Shown here piece after piece: positions 36,869 to 44,371 of a stretch of DNA of 64,000 nucleotides (position 1 is its first letter; every line of letters starts with the position of its first letter). Made by a program: the position numbers and the translations under genes. Below the pieces are notes generated by a model. The model worked only from the letters and a program-made list of their open reading frames with translations, was not told where the DNA came from and did not search any database. Source of the stretch: Taibaiella sp041660405. GTDB taxonomy: Bacteria; Bacteroidota; Bacteroidia; Chitinophagales; Chitinophagaceae. Location: assembly GCA_041660405.1 (NCBI GenBank), contig JBAZWL010000003.1, positions 124,001 through 188,000 on the forward strand, given 5' to 3'.

Positions 36869-37396
36869 TTACCGATTTAAATAGTCGGGAGGGAAAAATT
36901 CCTGCCCATATTGTGCAGCTACCTGCTTCACCTGTTTAAGTTCATCAGGATTAGCCTCTTGTGCTGGCAAGAAGGTTTCATGAGGTACAGGTCTGCCAAC
37001 TTCTCTGAAGAAGGCTTCCAGTCCTGCCGGAGCTACCATACACAATAATCTTGCCATGGTATCCGATTCATTTTTAAAGCTGTGTACAGCACCTCCTCTT
37101 GGGATATTTACATAAGAGCCTTTCTCTGCAATATATACCTGGCTTTCACTTCTGAAAGTTACCTTACCTTCCAATACATAAAATGATTCTTCCATATCCT
37201 TATGGGCATGGGGGCCAGGGCCACCATTGGGAGGCACCAGCATATCTATAGCAGCATAAGCACCGCCGGTTTGTTCACCCGAAACAATTATTCTGTAAGT
37301 ATTGCCGGCTATAGAATAGCTTTGACCATCGTGGGCATCTATAGTTATGATTTCCGTAGGGCGCATAGTGGGTTGATTTGAGGGATGTAATTGCAA
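36869..37396 (-). CDS. Cupin domain protein
   Basis: 175 aa (or 165 aa if the in-frame ATG at 37366 is used). Single cupin barrel: motif 1 GPGPHAHKDMEESFYVLEG has the metal ligands His, His, Glu, and motif 2 YVNIPRGGAVHSFKN the fourth His. Possibly a dioxygenase or isomerase; substrate unknown. Confidence 0.85.
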   Translation of the reverse strand: MQLHPSNQPTMRPTEIITIDAHDGQSYSIAGNTYRIIVSGEQTGGAYAAIDMLVPPNGGPGPHAHKDMEESFYVLEGKVTFRSESQVYIAEKGSYVNIPRGGAVHSFKNESDTMARLLCMVAPAGLEAFFREVGRPVPHETFLPAQEANPDELKQVKQVAAQYGQEFFPPDYLNR

Positions 37397-37453
37397 AGCG
37401 GATGAATAAAATTACCTATTGTATAGCAAACGGTTGAGAAAATTTCGCACAAA

Positions 37454-37482
37454 AAAAGCTCCGGAATAAATCCGGAGCTTTT
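37454..37482 (-). terminator. Terminator of the OmpA/TSP3 gene
   Basis: Perfect 12-bp stem 37454-37465 / 37471-37482 with ATAAA loop; on the minus strand the stem is followed by TTTTTTTGTG. Twenty-eight nt downstream of the OmpA/TSP3 stop. Confidence 0.88.
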
Positions 37483-37510
37483 CAATTATGATTATTGCAG
37501 AAGCAAAATC

Positions 37511-39211
37511 TTATTTTTTAGTTCCCAATTGTGGGTGTGGAGGAGGCAGGTTTGAAGGGCCTTCTTCACCAGGCATTGCAGAACGGAACATTACACAATT
37601 TACATCACCAGTACCACCTTGATATTGGAAAATGAATTGATCACGGCTGATCTGTTGTGTTTCGCTCAGGTATTCGATAACTGAGTTAACACGATCCCAA
37701 GAGCGTTGTTGTTGAACTTTACTGTTACCAGCGTTACCCAATACTACAACTTTACAAGTAGGAGCAGCTTTCATTTGAGCAGCAAGGTTAGCCAGTTGGT
37801 TCATTGCATCTTGACTTAAAGAAGCAGAGTTAGCTTTGAAGCAGATAGAACCTGCACCTAAGTTACAACCTGCAGCAGTAAGACCGCATTCTGGGCCAGG
37901 ACATGGGCATTTACCAACACCATCAGCATCAACTGGTTGACATTCTGTAGGAGTGATTAATTGCTTGTCTTTGTAATCAGGAACACCATCACCATCAGTA
38001 TCCAAAGGACAACCAGTAGCATCAACTTTTACGCCAGCTGGAGTATCAGGACATTTGTCAAATTGATCAGTAACGCCATCACCATCAGCATCAGGTAATA
38101 CTGGATCTGGAAGCTTCATGTGACGAGGATCAGCAAGTTCGTTGTAGATATGATCCATTGGGTTAACCCACCACAAAGGTAATACGCTACGTTTTTTGTT
38201 TCCGATATTAAATGCCAAACCTACAGAGGCGTAGTTAAGGATGTCTTTATCAGAAGAGAAACCACCGGTAGGATCAGGATCGTGTTGCACACCATCAAGG
38301 ATGTCAAGACCAGTCCAGGAAACCTTATCTTCAAATGTCAGGGAAACACGGTTACCCAATTTGAATTGAAGACCAAGGCCACCAACTAAAACAGGGCTTA
38401 CAGAATTGTCACCGATAGACATACCTTTTTTACCACCACCAGTGTAATCCGTTTTGTTTACAAGGTAGTCGTAGTTGTCAGCATCTTTCAACCATTCTTT
38501 GTACATGTCGTTTTTCGCTGACGGTGTAGCTTGAGCACCTAGTGTTGCGAAATCGTAAGGTTGACCAGCTGCTCTCTGTGTAGAAATCTTAGTCTGCCAG
38601 ATCATAGCACCAGCACCTGCGAAACCGTAAAGACTTACACTGTTTTTCGCTTTATGCCATTTGATGTTGTTGATAGCACCTACTAACTGCAAAGTGGCTT
38701 CATGACCAGTAAATTTGTAGTTAGAATAAACGTTATCTCCTGGAAGATAACCACTTCCTGGAAGGTTCCAAGGAGATTCATTACCAGCACGACGTGCACG
38801 GTAGTCATAACCGGAAGCCATCATGTAATTGTACTGAAGACGTACGGACATTGCGTAACCTAAGGCTTTACGGATAGTTGCTCCGAAACCCATTGAGTTT
38901 AAAGGCTTCACCGCATTCCATGGTCCTTTTGTAGGAACATCACCAAAGATGTTTACCAGGCCTAAGTTTACACCTAATTCCCACATATTACGTGGTTTTG
39001 CAGGGAAAGCATACTGATGGTTAAGGTATTGGCGCTGCTGCTCCATCCTGCTGCCAGGAATATAAGCAGTGTCCAATGCATCGTAGCTCTGACCGCGGTA
39101 AGTCATATCCCTACCGCTCCAGGAAGCCTGGGTTGATTCTTGTGCAAATGCTGGCTGTAGAGCTAATGCTGAACATACGCCGGCAAGCAAGATGTACTTT
39201 TTGTTGACCAT
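37511..39211 (-). CDS. OmpA-like outer membrane protein with thrombospondin type 3 repeats
   Basis: 566 aa. Signal peptide ending LALQPAFAQ. A ~330-residue barrel-like N-terminal region, then calcium-binding TSP3 repeats (DADGDGVTDQFDKCPDTPAG, DTDGDGVPDYKDK), a Cys-rich connector (CQPVD to CNLGAG), and a C-terminal OmpA-like domain. That domain is atypical: where the canonical motif has G-H-T-D it reads VVVLGNAGNSKVQQQRSWDR, so the peptidoglycan-binding Asp is missing. Likely an abundant structural OM protein; the gene has a T-tract promoter. Confidence 0.85.
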   Translation of the reverse strand: MVNKKYILLAGVCSALALQPAFAQESTQASWSGRDMTYRGQSYDALDTAYIPGSRMEQQRQYLNHQYAFPAKPRNMWELGVNLGLVNIFGDVPTKGPWNAVKPLNSMGFGATIRKALGYAMSVRLQYNYMMASGYDYRARRAGNESPWNLPGSGYLPGDNVYSNYKFTGHEATLQLVGAINNIKWHKAKNSVSLYGFAGAGAMIWQTKISTQRAAGQPYDFATLGAQATPSAKNDMYKEWLKDADNYDYLVNKTDYTGGGKKGMSIGDNSVSPVLVGGLGLQFKLGNRVSLTFEDKVSWTGLDILDGVQHDPDPTGGFSSDKDILNYASVGLAFNIGNKKRSVLPLWWVNPMDHIYNELADPRHMKLPDPVLPDADGDGVTDQFDKCPDTPAGVKVDATGCPLDTDGDGVPDYKDKQLITPTECQPVDADGVGKCPCPGPECGLTAAGCNLGAGSICFKANSASLSQDAMNQLANLAAQMKAAPTCKVVVLGNAGNSKVQQQRSWDRVNSVIEYLSETQQISRDQFIFQYQGGTGDVNCVMFRSAMPGEEGPSNLPPPHPQLGTKK

Positions 39212-39263
39212 AACGAGAGTTGTTTATTTAAAAATTTTTACGCGTTTAATTGCAAATTTCGGA

Positions 39264-39299
39264 CAAAGGTAAATCACGCATTTCAAAAAAAAAAAAAAA
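39264..39299 (-). promoter_or_regulatory. Promoter region of the OmpA/TSP3 gene with 15-nt homopolymer
   Basis: Minus-strand -7 box TACCTTTG at 39271-39264. Upstream of it lies a run of 15 T (minus strand; A at 39285-39299). The closest TTTG is only 12 nt away, so the homopolymer may act as an UP-like or slippage-tunable element rather than a standard -33. Confidence 0.5.
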
Positions 39300-39622
39300 T
39301 GTACTATTTGGAAACTTTAAATTCTTGTCAAAATAATCTAAACAATATACAAATACAATGGAATAATAAATTTTATGGGTATTTTCTCTAAATAATAAAT
39401 AATATTAATTACACTGCATTCTGAATGACCTTTAATTCTTGATTCTAGCTTCCGCAATAATCATGCCAAAGATTGTTTCAAGGGAAAGATTTTTTTTGAA
39501 TTTCAATGTCAAAATCCTTCTCTATTTTAGCGCCTCGGTTAGTAAGACGAAAATTCAGGTAAATCTATGGGTAAGGTAATAAATATTTTTTAAAAAATAC
39601 CAAGGGCCAAATATATAAGTAA
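39300..39622. other. A/T-rich divergent intergenic region
   Basis: Very A/T-rich sequence between divergent genes. The only candidate signal is TATTTTAG (39523-39530), with TTTG at 39495-39498, as a weak promoter for the polyprenyl synthase gene (24-nt spacing). No RNA gene or ORF seen. Confidence 0.5.
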
Positions 39623-40591
39623 ATGAATGTGAAAAATGTTAAAAGTCCCATAGCGGAGGAGCTGGAACTTTTCGAAAAAAAATTTGCCGAAAACGTGCGG
39701 AGCAGAAATGCAATGCTCGACCGTATTATGCGTTTTATCATCAGGCGGAAAGGCAAGCAGATGAGGCCTATGTTTGTATTTCTTGCAGCTAAAATATGTG
39801 GTGAAATTACCGAAGCCACTTATAGGGCCTCTTCTCTCATTGAATTGCTGCATACCGCTACACTGGTACATGACGATGTGGTTGATGATGCTAATATACG
39901 TCGCAATTTTTTCTCGATTAATGCCTTATGGAAAAATAAAGTAGCTGTTTTGGTAGGCGATTATTTACTATCAAAAGGCTTGCTCCTGTCGCTGGATAAT
40001 AATGATTTTGAAATACTTAAAATCGTTTCTACTGCAGTAAAAGAAATGAGTGAAGGAGAGCTTTTACAGATCGAAAAAACCCGGAAACTGGACATAAAAG
40101 AAGATGTTTATTTTGAAATCATAAGAAGTAAAACAGCGTCGTTATTAGCTTCAGCCTGCGGCGCTGGGGCATGGTCTGCAACCCAGGATCAGGAAAAGAC
40201 TTTGCTTTTCAAGAGTTTCGGTGAAAAAATAGGAATCAGCTTTCAAATAAAAGATGACCTTTTTGACTATGGACATGACAATATAGGTAAGCCTACCGGG
40301 ATTGACATTAAGGAGAAAAAAATGACATTGCCCCTGATTTATACCCTGCAACAGGCAGATGATTCCACGAAACGTAGAATAATTTATATTGTAAAAAACC
40401 AGAATAAAGATAAAAACAAGGTAAATGAGGTAATAGAAATAGTGAAAAATAGTGGTGGTATTCAATATGCCAGGGAGAAAATGGTGCAATATCAGAAGGA
40501 AGCCATGGAAATTCTTTACCGTTTCCCCGAATCACCCGCAAGAACTGCGATGGAAGAATTGGTAAATTACGTAACCGAAAGGCGCTATTAA
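39623..40591 (+). CDS. Polyprenyl diphosphate synthase
   Basis: 322 aa trans-prenyltransferase. First Asp-rich motif in LVHDDVVDDANIRR, second in KDDLFDYGHDNIG; GDYLLSKG and KTASLLASACGAGA are typical. Makes a long isoprenoid diphosphate, probably for menaquinone (hepta/octaprenyl class); chain length cannot be read from the sequence with confidence. Confidence 0.93.
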   Translation: MNVKNVKSPIAEELELFEKKFAENVRSRNAMLDRIMRFIIRRKGKQMRPMFVFLAAKICGEITEATYRASSLIELLHTATLVHDDVVDDANIRRNFFSINALWKNKVAVLVGDYLLSKGLLLSLDNNDFEILKIVSTAVKEMSEGELLQIEKTRKLDIKEDVYFEIIRSKTASLLASACGAGAWSATQDQEKTLLFKSFGEKIGISFQIKDDLFDYGHDNIGKPTGIDIKEKKMTLPLIYTLQQADDSTKRRIIYIVKNQNKDKNKVNEVIEIVKNSGGIQYAREKMVQYQKEAMEILYRFPESPARTAMEELVNYVTERRY

Positions 40592-40673
40592 ATAAACATT
40601 AAATAATTGTTTAGAGTCTTTGCAGCAATAAATATTAAGTTATCCTCATTAATGCTGACCCATGTCTTTTCCC

Positions 40674-40707
40674 CGTTAAATTTCGCTAATTTGATCAAAA
40701 TTTAACG
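40674..40707 (+). promoter_or_regulatory. Inverted repeat just upstream of the reductase start
   Basis: Arms CGTTAAATTT (40674-40683) and AAATTTAACG (40698-40707), 14-nt spacer, ending 3 nt before the ATG. Could be an operator or a leader hairpin masking the start. Confidence 0.45.
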
Positions 40708-40710
40708 ACG

Positions 40711-41454
40711 ATGGAAAATAAAATACATGTTGCCCTGGTAACAGGAGCGACCGGCGGCCTTGGGACGCATATCTGTAAAAGATTAGCCGACGATGGATAT
40801 ACAGTATGTGCCAACTATCGTAGTAAGGAAAAAGCGGATGCTTGGTATGAGAAAATGAAAAGTGAAGGATATGATTTTCATATGTACCAGGCTGATGTTT
40901 CAGATTACGATTCTGTAGGGGCTATGGTGGAAGCTATTCAGCGGGATCATGGTACGATCGATATCCTGGTGAATAATGCAGGAATCACAAAAGATGGCGC
41001 GTTTAAAAAGATGAGTAAGGATAATTGGGCTGCAGTAATCGGCGCTAATCTTACCAGTGTATTTAATTGTTCCCGTCATGTGATCAATCCTATGCTGGAT
41101 CAGTCATACGGACGAATTATAAACATCTCTTCCGTAAACGGACAAAGAGCCCAGTTTGGCCAGGTAAACTACGCCGCTGCCAAAGCAGGAATGCATGGTA
41201 TAACTAAAACACTCGCTATCGAAACAGCCTCAAAGGGAATTACCGTTAATACCATCTCCCCGGGATATGTAGCTACCGATATGGTAATGGCCGTAGCGCC
41301 CGAAGTACGCAACAAAATTATTGAAGGAATACCCGTAGGTCGCATGGGTGGAACGGGTGAAATTGCGCACCTGGTCTCATTCCTGGCCTCGCCGCAATCG
41401 GCATTTATTACCGGGGCCAACTATGCCATTAACGGCGGACAGCACGTTTATTAG
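40711..41454 (+). CDS. phaB: Acetoacetyl-CoA reductase-type SDR (PhaB-like)
   Basis: 247 aa. NADPH loop GATGGLGTHICKRL, NNAGITKDGAFKKM, catalytic Ser in NISSVNGQRAQFGQ and YxxxK as NYAAAKAG; C-terminal GANYAINGGQHVY. The combination NGQxxQFGQxNY with GGQH at the C-terminus is that of PhaB (acetoacetyl-CoA to 3-hydroxybutyryl-CoA) rather than FabG. No phaA or phaC in the window, so polyhydroxybutyrate synthesis is not established. Confidence 0.85.
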   Translation: MENKIHVALVTGATGGLGTHICKRLADDGYTVCANYRSKEKADAWYEKMKSEGYDFHMYQADVSDYDSVGAMVEAIQRDHGTIDILVNNAGITKDGAFKKMSKDNWAAVIGANLTSVFNCSRHVINPMLDQSYGRIINISSVNGQRAQFGQVNYAAAKAGMHGITKTLAIETASKGITVNTISPGYVATDMVMAVAPEVRNKIIEGIPVGRMGGTGEIAHLVSFLASPQSAFITGANYAINGGQHVY

Positions 41455-41482
41455 GACTAAAGAAAGAAAAGAAAATTATCTG

Positions 41483-41527
41483 AAATGCAGGCTTGATAGA
41501 TGTTTACTACAGGCTTGCATTTTTTTT
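41483..41527 (+). terminator. Terminator after phaB
   Basis: 13-bp stem 41483-41495 / 41510-41522 with two G-U pairs, followed by a T-run to 41527. It overlaps the 3' end of the opposite-strand sugar transferase frame. Confidence 0.6.
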
Positions 41528-42864
41528 ATGATCTGGAATTTCTGCAGAAGCCGGTTCAGACACGCCTTCCACTTTACTTTTCAAGAGGAGTATTTTCAAC
41601 GTTTGCAGCATAATAACCACATCGCGGAATAAGCTGAACTGATAGATGTACAATAAATCGTACTGTATCTTTACACTGAAATCTGTATTGTATTTTCCCT
41701 TAACCTGCGCCAGGCCTGTTAGTCCTGCTTTTACGTTTAACCGGAATTTGAATTCCGGAAGTTCGTCTTCTAATTTTTTTGCAAAATAAGGGCGTTCAGG
41801 CCTCGGTCCCACTAAAGACATTTCACCTTTTAAAACATTGTATAACTGAGGTATTTCATCCAGTCGGGTCATTCTTAAAATGTGCCCGATCCTGGTAATA
41901 CGGTTATCATTATTTTTACTTAGTGTAGGGCCGGATACCGCTTCTGCAAAGGGTATCATAGTTCTGAACTTAATAATTTTAAACTTTCTTCCTCCCCTGG
42001 TCAACCTTACTTGCCTGTAAAATATAGATCCGCCATCGAGTTTGATCAGTAAGGTAAAATAAGGAAAACCGGGCTTAATAAAATTAAGGACAATCCGCTT
42101 ATCGTAATATCAATGATGCGTTTTACGATTCTTTCTTCATCAGTGAGGTAAAGGTTTTTAAAGATGTGCACCGGTATATCATCGAAAGTGTACAGCTTTG
42201 CATTCATGATCGCGATATCATTCATTTGCGGCTGGAAATAGATCCGCAGGTTTTGCAATTCGGTAGATAACAGGAATATCTTTTCCCTTTGCTCACTTGA
42301 AACTTCGGCAGTAATAAAAATATCAGTTACAGCTCTTGCTTTAGTCAGTATATCGCAATCATCCTGTTTACAGATGTGTTTTATCTCGTAAAATTTATTG
42401 CCTTTTATAGTATGAATAAGTGGATCGTTAGATTGGCCAATAATTAATACAGTACGCTTGCTGTATATTTTAAGATAAAGCATTTGCAACGACGTACGCC
42501 AAAGAGACAGCAGGATGCAATACAGGAAAAAGCTAAGCAGAATAACGCTTCGGGGGTATGGAGTCGCACCTTCCCTGACGAAAAAGGCAGCAGCCATGAT
42601 ACAAATAGTTAGGCCTACCGATGTAATGAAAATAGTATAAATAGTTTCACTTACAGATTGCCTTTGCAGGTTAAACATGCCAAAGACATAACTATTAGCC
42701 AGGAAGGCAAGTACTATTACAGGTGATAAATAATAGAAAGCGCCTATATTATTGTTATAGTTGAGGAGCGTTCCGTTTTTAAGCAATATGAAACTTAAAA
42801 TAATAGCTCCGAATACTATTAAACAATCTATAAGAAATACAATTATTTTTCTCAACACACCCAT
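41507..42864 (-). pseudogene. Undecaprenyl-phosphate sugar transferase (exopolysaccharide initiating enzyme), single frameshift
   Basis: Two minus-strand frames make one protein. 42864-42046: four to five membrane helices, a CoA-binding-like middle (VLIIGQSNDPLIHT), and the start of the bacterial sugar transferase domain (RIIDITISGLSLILLSPVFL), then a stop. The other frame continues exactly where the domain should, LLIKLDGGSIFYRQVRL, then KIIKFRTM, RLDEIPQLYNVL, GEMSLVGPRPERP, KAGLTGLAQVKG. One extra nucleotide near an A4 run at 42056-42059 would restore ~452 aa. Family: PssZ/WcaJ-type phosphoglycosyl transferase. A real mutation or a draft assembly error cannot be told apart here. Confidence 0.85.
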
Positions 42865-42869
42865 ATTGT

Positions 42870-43703
42870 TTACGATTCAAAGTAACCTAATTTATTTAAG
42901 GTTGAAAAATTTACCTGCTCCCTCTTCTTATCATTAAACCAGCCCCATTTGTTGAAGTATTTAACCATGTTTTTGATATGGATCCATAGCATCTTATAAT
43001 TCCGGTAAGATGCTGCTTCGTGTTTATGGGTAATAAATACATGAGGGTAAAACAAAGTATCATAATGTTCGTGTATCCGCCGGCTTAAATCTATGTCTTC
43101 CGGATACATAAAAAAACGTTCGTCAAACAGGCCTGATGTTCTTAAAGCTTTTGTTCTTAAAAACATAAAACATCCCGACAAATAGGGGACATGCATTACA
43201 CTATTATAGTCTGTAAACTTGAGTTGAAAACGGGTGAGCCTTTTCTCCGCCATACTTTTGGGCAAAAAACGCTTGAATAATAAATCGGAAGGAGCAGGTA
43301 GTAATTTAGCCAGGTATTGCAGGTTCCCGTTTTCATCTAAAATTTTAGGCATTATAGCACCGGCCTTTTCATGGGCTTCCATATAGGCAACTAAAGAAGG
43401 CAGAACATGCTGGTCGAAATATACATCAGGGTTTAGTATTAAATGATAAGCGGAATGATCTATGATTTTTTTAATAGCAATATTATGTCCTGCGCCAAAG
43501 CCCCTGTTTTCCGGATGATGAAAATAAAGTACCTCCTCGCCAAAAGCAGCAATCATTTCCCGCAGATCATCGTTAGCAGAATGATCAATAACAACCAATA
43601 ATTTAGGAAAGTTATTATTCAGGAAAGAATCAATAGCTTTTTTGAGCTCACCGGGGTTGGAATGAAATGCTACGATAGAGGCTGAAACCTGGTAAGACGT
43701 CAT
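42870..43703 (-). CDS. Family 2 glycosyltransferase (rhamnosyltransferase-like)
   Basis: 277 aa. GT-A N-terminus SASIVAFHSNPGELKKAIDS, donor segment FHHPENRGFGAGHNIAIK, DxD-like LNPDVYFDQ, and FDERFFMYPEDIDLSRR, typical of GT2 enzymes acting on rhamnan/O-antigen or EPS repeat units. Five nt upstream of the sugar transferase gene; together they form a small exopolysaccharide or glycan operon. Confidence 0.9.
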   Translation of the reverse strand: MTSYQVSASIVAFHSNPGELKKAIDSFLNNNFPKLLVVIDHSANDDLREMIAAFGEEVLYFHHPENRGFGAGHNIAIKKIIDHSAYHLILNPDVYFDQHVLPSLVAYMEAHEKAGAIMPKILDENGNLQYLAKLLPAPSDLLFKRFLPKSMAEKRLTRFQLKFTDYNSVMHVPYLSGCFMFLRTKALRTSGLFDERFFMYPEDIDLSRRIHEHYDTLFYPHVFITHKHEAASYRNYKMLWIHIKNMVKYFNKWGWFNDKKREQVNFSTLNKLGYFES

Positions 43704-43948
43704 TTATACTAGCTTATTACGATCCAAAATTAAACTATAACCTGCCATGCTTTTTATTTACTCTGGAAAAGAGTAAAATAATGTTCAAATAAACCAATTA
43801 TAATGGAGCTGCGTTCATAAAAATGAACATATAGTAATTGATTATCCTGCACAAAGATACAACTTAGGATATTGAGTAGTGGTAACTTACTGCATTATGA
43901 TATAAGGAAGTACGGAAGAAAATTTTTCAAAAAAATTTTCAATCATTT

Positions 43949-43978
43949 TTTGAAAATTGAAATTATTATTTACCTTTG
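43949..43978 (+). promoter_or_regulatory. tRNA-Asn promoter
   Basis: TTTG (43949-43952), 18 nt, TACCTTTG (43971-43978); both boxes match the Bacteroidota consensus. Predicted start about 43985, 25 nt before the tRNA. The rest of 43704-44009 is A/T-rich with no gene seen. Confidence 0.75.
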
Positions 43979-44009
43979 CACTCCCAACAACAAAAGGGAT
44001 ATATCATAT

Positions 44010-44083
44010 TCTTCCTTAGCTCAGTTGGTTAGAGCATCTGACTGTTAATCAGAGGGTCGCTGGTTCAAGTCCAGCAGGGAGAG
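44010..44083 (+). tRNA. tRNA-Asn (anticodon GTT)
   Basis: Full cloverleaf: acceptor TCTTCCT (44010-44016) with AGGGAGA (44076-44082, one G-U), D stem GCTC/GAGC, anticodon stem TCTGA/TCAGA with loop CTGTTAA (anticodon 44044-44046), T stem GCTGG/CCAGC with loop TTCAAGT, discriminator G44083. CCA is not encoded. Its 3' half is repeated downstream at 51613, 58763 and 59119. Confidence 0.97.
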
Positions 44084-44090
44084 CAAAAAG

Positions 44091-44122
44091 AAAAACCACT
44101 TACATTTTGTAGGTGGTTTTTT
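44091..44122 (+). terminator. tRNA-Asn terminator hairpin (copy A)
   Basis: 14-bp stem 44091-44104 / 44108-44121 (one G-U), T-run following. 31 nt (44092-44122) are identical to 47957-47987; variants recur at 55858, 57262 and 59144. Confidence 0.9.
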
Positions 44123-44309
44123 TGTTTAATAAGATTTGCAAAGTTCCTCTGTACGCAATAAGGAAAATTGGAAAAATTTTTATGAAATTTTGTGGAGGCA
44201 GAAGGCTGGGAGTTTCTTGTATGTCCACTTGCTACAATCAATAACTTTACATGGTTAGAGAATATTAATTCTGAAATAAATATCATAATGTGTTTAAGAG
44301 TTATAAAAG

Positions 44310-44335
44310 AACAGCGACCTGGAAAGGCCGCTGTT
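44310..44335 (-). terminator. Terminator of the beta-helix gene
   Basis: 11-bp stem 44310-44320 / 44325-44335 with one G-U pair; on the minus strand followed by CTTTTAT. Lies 36 nt past the beta-helix stop. Confidence 0.7.
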
Positions 44336-44371
44336 TTAATTTGGTAGTTACTCGCCATTTAAGATATTTCA

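Noticed and set aside
42046..42079. Programmed -1 frameshift in the sugar transferase
   Set aside because: No slippery heptamer in the zero frame and no downstream pseudoknot obvious; the stop follows directly, so mutation or sequence error is simpler.
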